A stretch of DNA of 15,327 bases from positions 1 through 15,327 of the forward strand of contig CALKHD010000080.1 in NCBI GenBank assembly GCA_938092195.1. The letters are read 5' to 3'. A program made the translations under genes and the position numbers. Position 1 is the stretch's first letter, and every line of letters begins with the position of its first letter. This document shows, piece after piece, positions 14,621 through 15,327 of this stretch. Source of the DNA: an uncultured Flavobacteriales bacterium. GTDB taxonomy: Bacteria > Bacteroidota > Bacteroidia > Flavobacteriales_D > Sanyastnellaceae. The notes under the pieces were generated by a model. The model searched no databases. It was not told where the DNA came from and worked only from the letters and a program-made list of their open reading frames with translations.

Positions 14621-15144
14621 GGCCAAGGCGCAATTTGGGGCACATCTGTCGGAAGGTCAGCCAAACATTCGGCCACCGTCCTTCCGTCGTTTGGAATGCG
14701 CTGCGCAGGGACGAGGTCGGCCAAAGGTTGGAGGACAAATCGGCGCTTCAGCATGCGGGGGTGGGGGATGCACAGTTCGGGCAGGTCAATGGTGCGTCCG
14801 CCCCACAAAACAATGTCCAAGTCGATGGGTCGGGAGGTGTAGCCTTCTGGTTGGCGGATTCGGCCCATCTCTTGTTCGATGTCCAGCAAGGTCAGCATCA
14901 CTTTTTCGGGCTGATGGGCCCAATCGTCATTCAATTCGACCTCAGAGATGCGGTTCAAAAAGTCGGGCGTATCCGGAGCCATGCCAATGGCCGATGTGCG
15001 GTAAGTGGGGGAGACCCGAACCACTGGGCCAAGGCGCAACGAGATCCGTCTGTCGGCTTCTTCAAGGTGGTTGATCCGGTCGCCAAGGTTGGATCCGGTT
15101 GCAATGTGTATGCGCACAGGGCAAAGGTCGCATTCCTCGCTCAA
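14617..15144 (-). CDS. folK: 2-amino-4-hydroxy-6-hydroxymethyldihydropteridine pyrophosphokinase
   Basis: This cytoplasmic HPPK transfers pyrophosphate from ATP to 6-hydroxymethyl-7,8-dihydropterin in folate synthesis. It shows GSNLGDR near the N-terminus, the signature RPIDLDIVLWG that holds the two Mg-binding aspartates, and IPHPRMLKRRFVLQPLADL at the C-terminal side. The start is uncertain: TTG at 15144 gives 175 residues, while GTG at 15117 gives 166 and places the first beta strand (RIHIATGSN) at the very N-terminus as in typical HPPK, so 15117 may be the real start. No in-frame ATG fits. It is coupled by ATGA to the kinase downstream and is divergent from padR. Confidence 0.92.
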   Translation of the reverse strand: MSEECDLCPVRIHIATGSNLGDRINHLEEADRRISLRLGPVVRVSPTYRTSAIGMAPDTPDFLNRISEVELNDDWAHQPEKVMLTLLDIEQEMGRIRQPEGYTSRPIDLDIVLWGGRTIDLPELCIPHPRMLKRRFVLQPLADLVPAQRIPNDGRTVAECLADLPTDVPQIAPWP

Positions 15145-15203
15145 TCCTGCGCTTCAATGCTCCTCCATTTGGAAGCTCAGGATGTCAACATATGTAAAAA
15201 CAG

Positions 15204-15224
15204 GTACTATGTAATGCAAAGTAC
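15204..15224. promoter_or_regulatory. Candidate PadR operator (imperfect palindrome)
   Basis: GTACTATG (15204-15211) and CAAAGTAC (15217-15224) form a palindrome with one mismatch around TAATG. It sits in an AT-rich stretch in the folK-padR divergent gap, just upstream of the padR start. PadR regulators commonly bind palindromes in their own promoters, so autoregulation is inferred. The left arm also recurs as a direct repeat 17 bases on (GTACTAAGCAATG at 15221-15233). Confidence 0.5.
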
Positions 15225-15230
15225 TAAGCA

Positions 15231-15327
15231 ATGAATGTATCATTGCACCTTATGACGAAAGAAACAGCAGCATCGACGGCTCAAATGCGCAAAGGCGTAT
15301 TGGAGCTTTGCATCCTCAGGGTTCTGC
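15231..15327 (+). CDS. PadR-family transcriptional regulator, N-terminal fragment
   Basis: An open frame from the ATG at 15231 runs off the window end after 32 codons. The piece STAQMRKGVLELCILRVL matches the first helix of the PadR winged-helix domain (QMRKGxLExCIL). Family N-termini usually have only a few residues before this helix, so the ATG at 15252 (MTKETAAS) is a good alternative start. PadR proteins are dimeric repressors, often autoregulated and in Bacteroidota often next to small membrane proteins; the next genes lie outside the window. The upstream palindrome supports local regulation. Confidence 0.8.
   Translation, partial: MNVSLHLMTKETAASTAQMRKGVLELCILRVL

Noticed and set aside
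14249..15234. Long plus-strand open frames opposite folK and the second kinase
   Set aside because: They run antisense to two well-recognised genes and show no domain or start signal.

Overview
The window reads as a chromosomal segment of a fairly GC-rich Bacteroidota bacterium, probably of the flavobacterial side (GC looks mid-50s % by eye, not computed). The evidence is a set of families typical of that phylum: a DUF3078 outer-membrane-type protein, a YceI lipoprotein, a bacterial GH3-type adenylating enzyme, a TonB receptor with an N-terminal carboxypeptidase-regulatory-like domain, a folK/deoxynucleoside-kinase pair, and one near-ideal Bacteroidota promoter (TAnnTTTG with an upstream TTG) in front of sucD. 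Genes are densely packed on both strands. No gene-free stretch exceeds about 140 bases. I see no rRNA, tRNA, CRISPR array, insertion sequence or prophage gene.

Layout. Bases 1-1259 (+): the C-terminal end of a membrane-bound proton/sodium-pumping pyrophosphatase, overlapping by ATGA with a YceI-domain lipoprotein. A strong bidirectional terminator (1290-1326) and a second perfect inverted repeat (1354-1375) follow. Bases 1390-4056 (-): an apparent three-gene operon read right to left, made of a small 25-residue-repeat protein, a GH3-family enzyme and a deoxynucleoside kinase. Bases 4162-5768 (+): an MFS transporter and a small coiled-coil protein. Bases 5765-7682 (-): a DUF3078 protein and FabD. 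Bases 7750-10882 (+): an unrecognised exported protein and a FecA-like TonB-dependent receptor. Bases 10872-12938 (-): MnmE and an exported CIA30-domain protein. Bases 13046-13930 (+): SucD. Bases 13976-15144 (-): FolK and a second deoxynucleoside kinase. Bases 15231-end (+): the start of a PadR-family regulator.

How it fits together. Most genes are housekeeping: bioenergetics (HppA, SucD), fatty-acid initiation (FabD), tRNA modification (MnmE), folate synthesis (FolK) and nucleoside salvage (two kinases). Envelope functions are the YceI lipoprotein, DUF3078, the receptor, the CIA30 protein and the MFS pump. I found no defence, secretion or mobile system.

The least explained parts are the repeat-protein/GH3 pair, the exported orphan before the receptor, and the palindromic regulatory DNA at sucD and padR. 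I would call the window mostly ordinary, with several small features worth checking.
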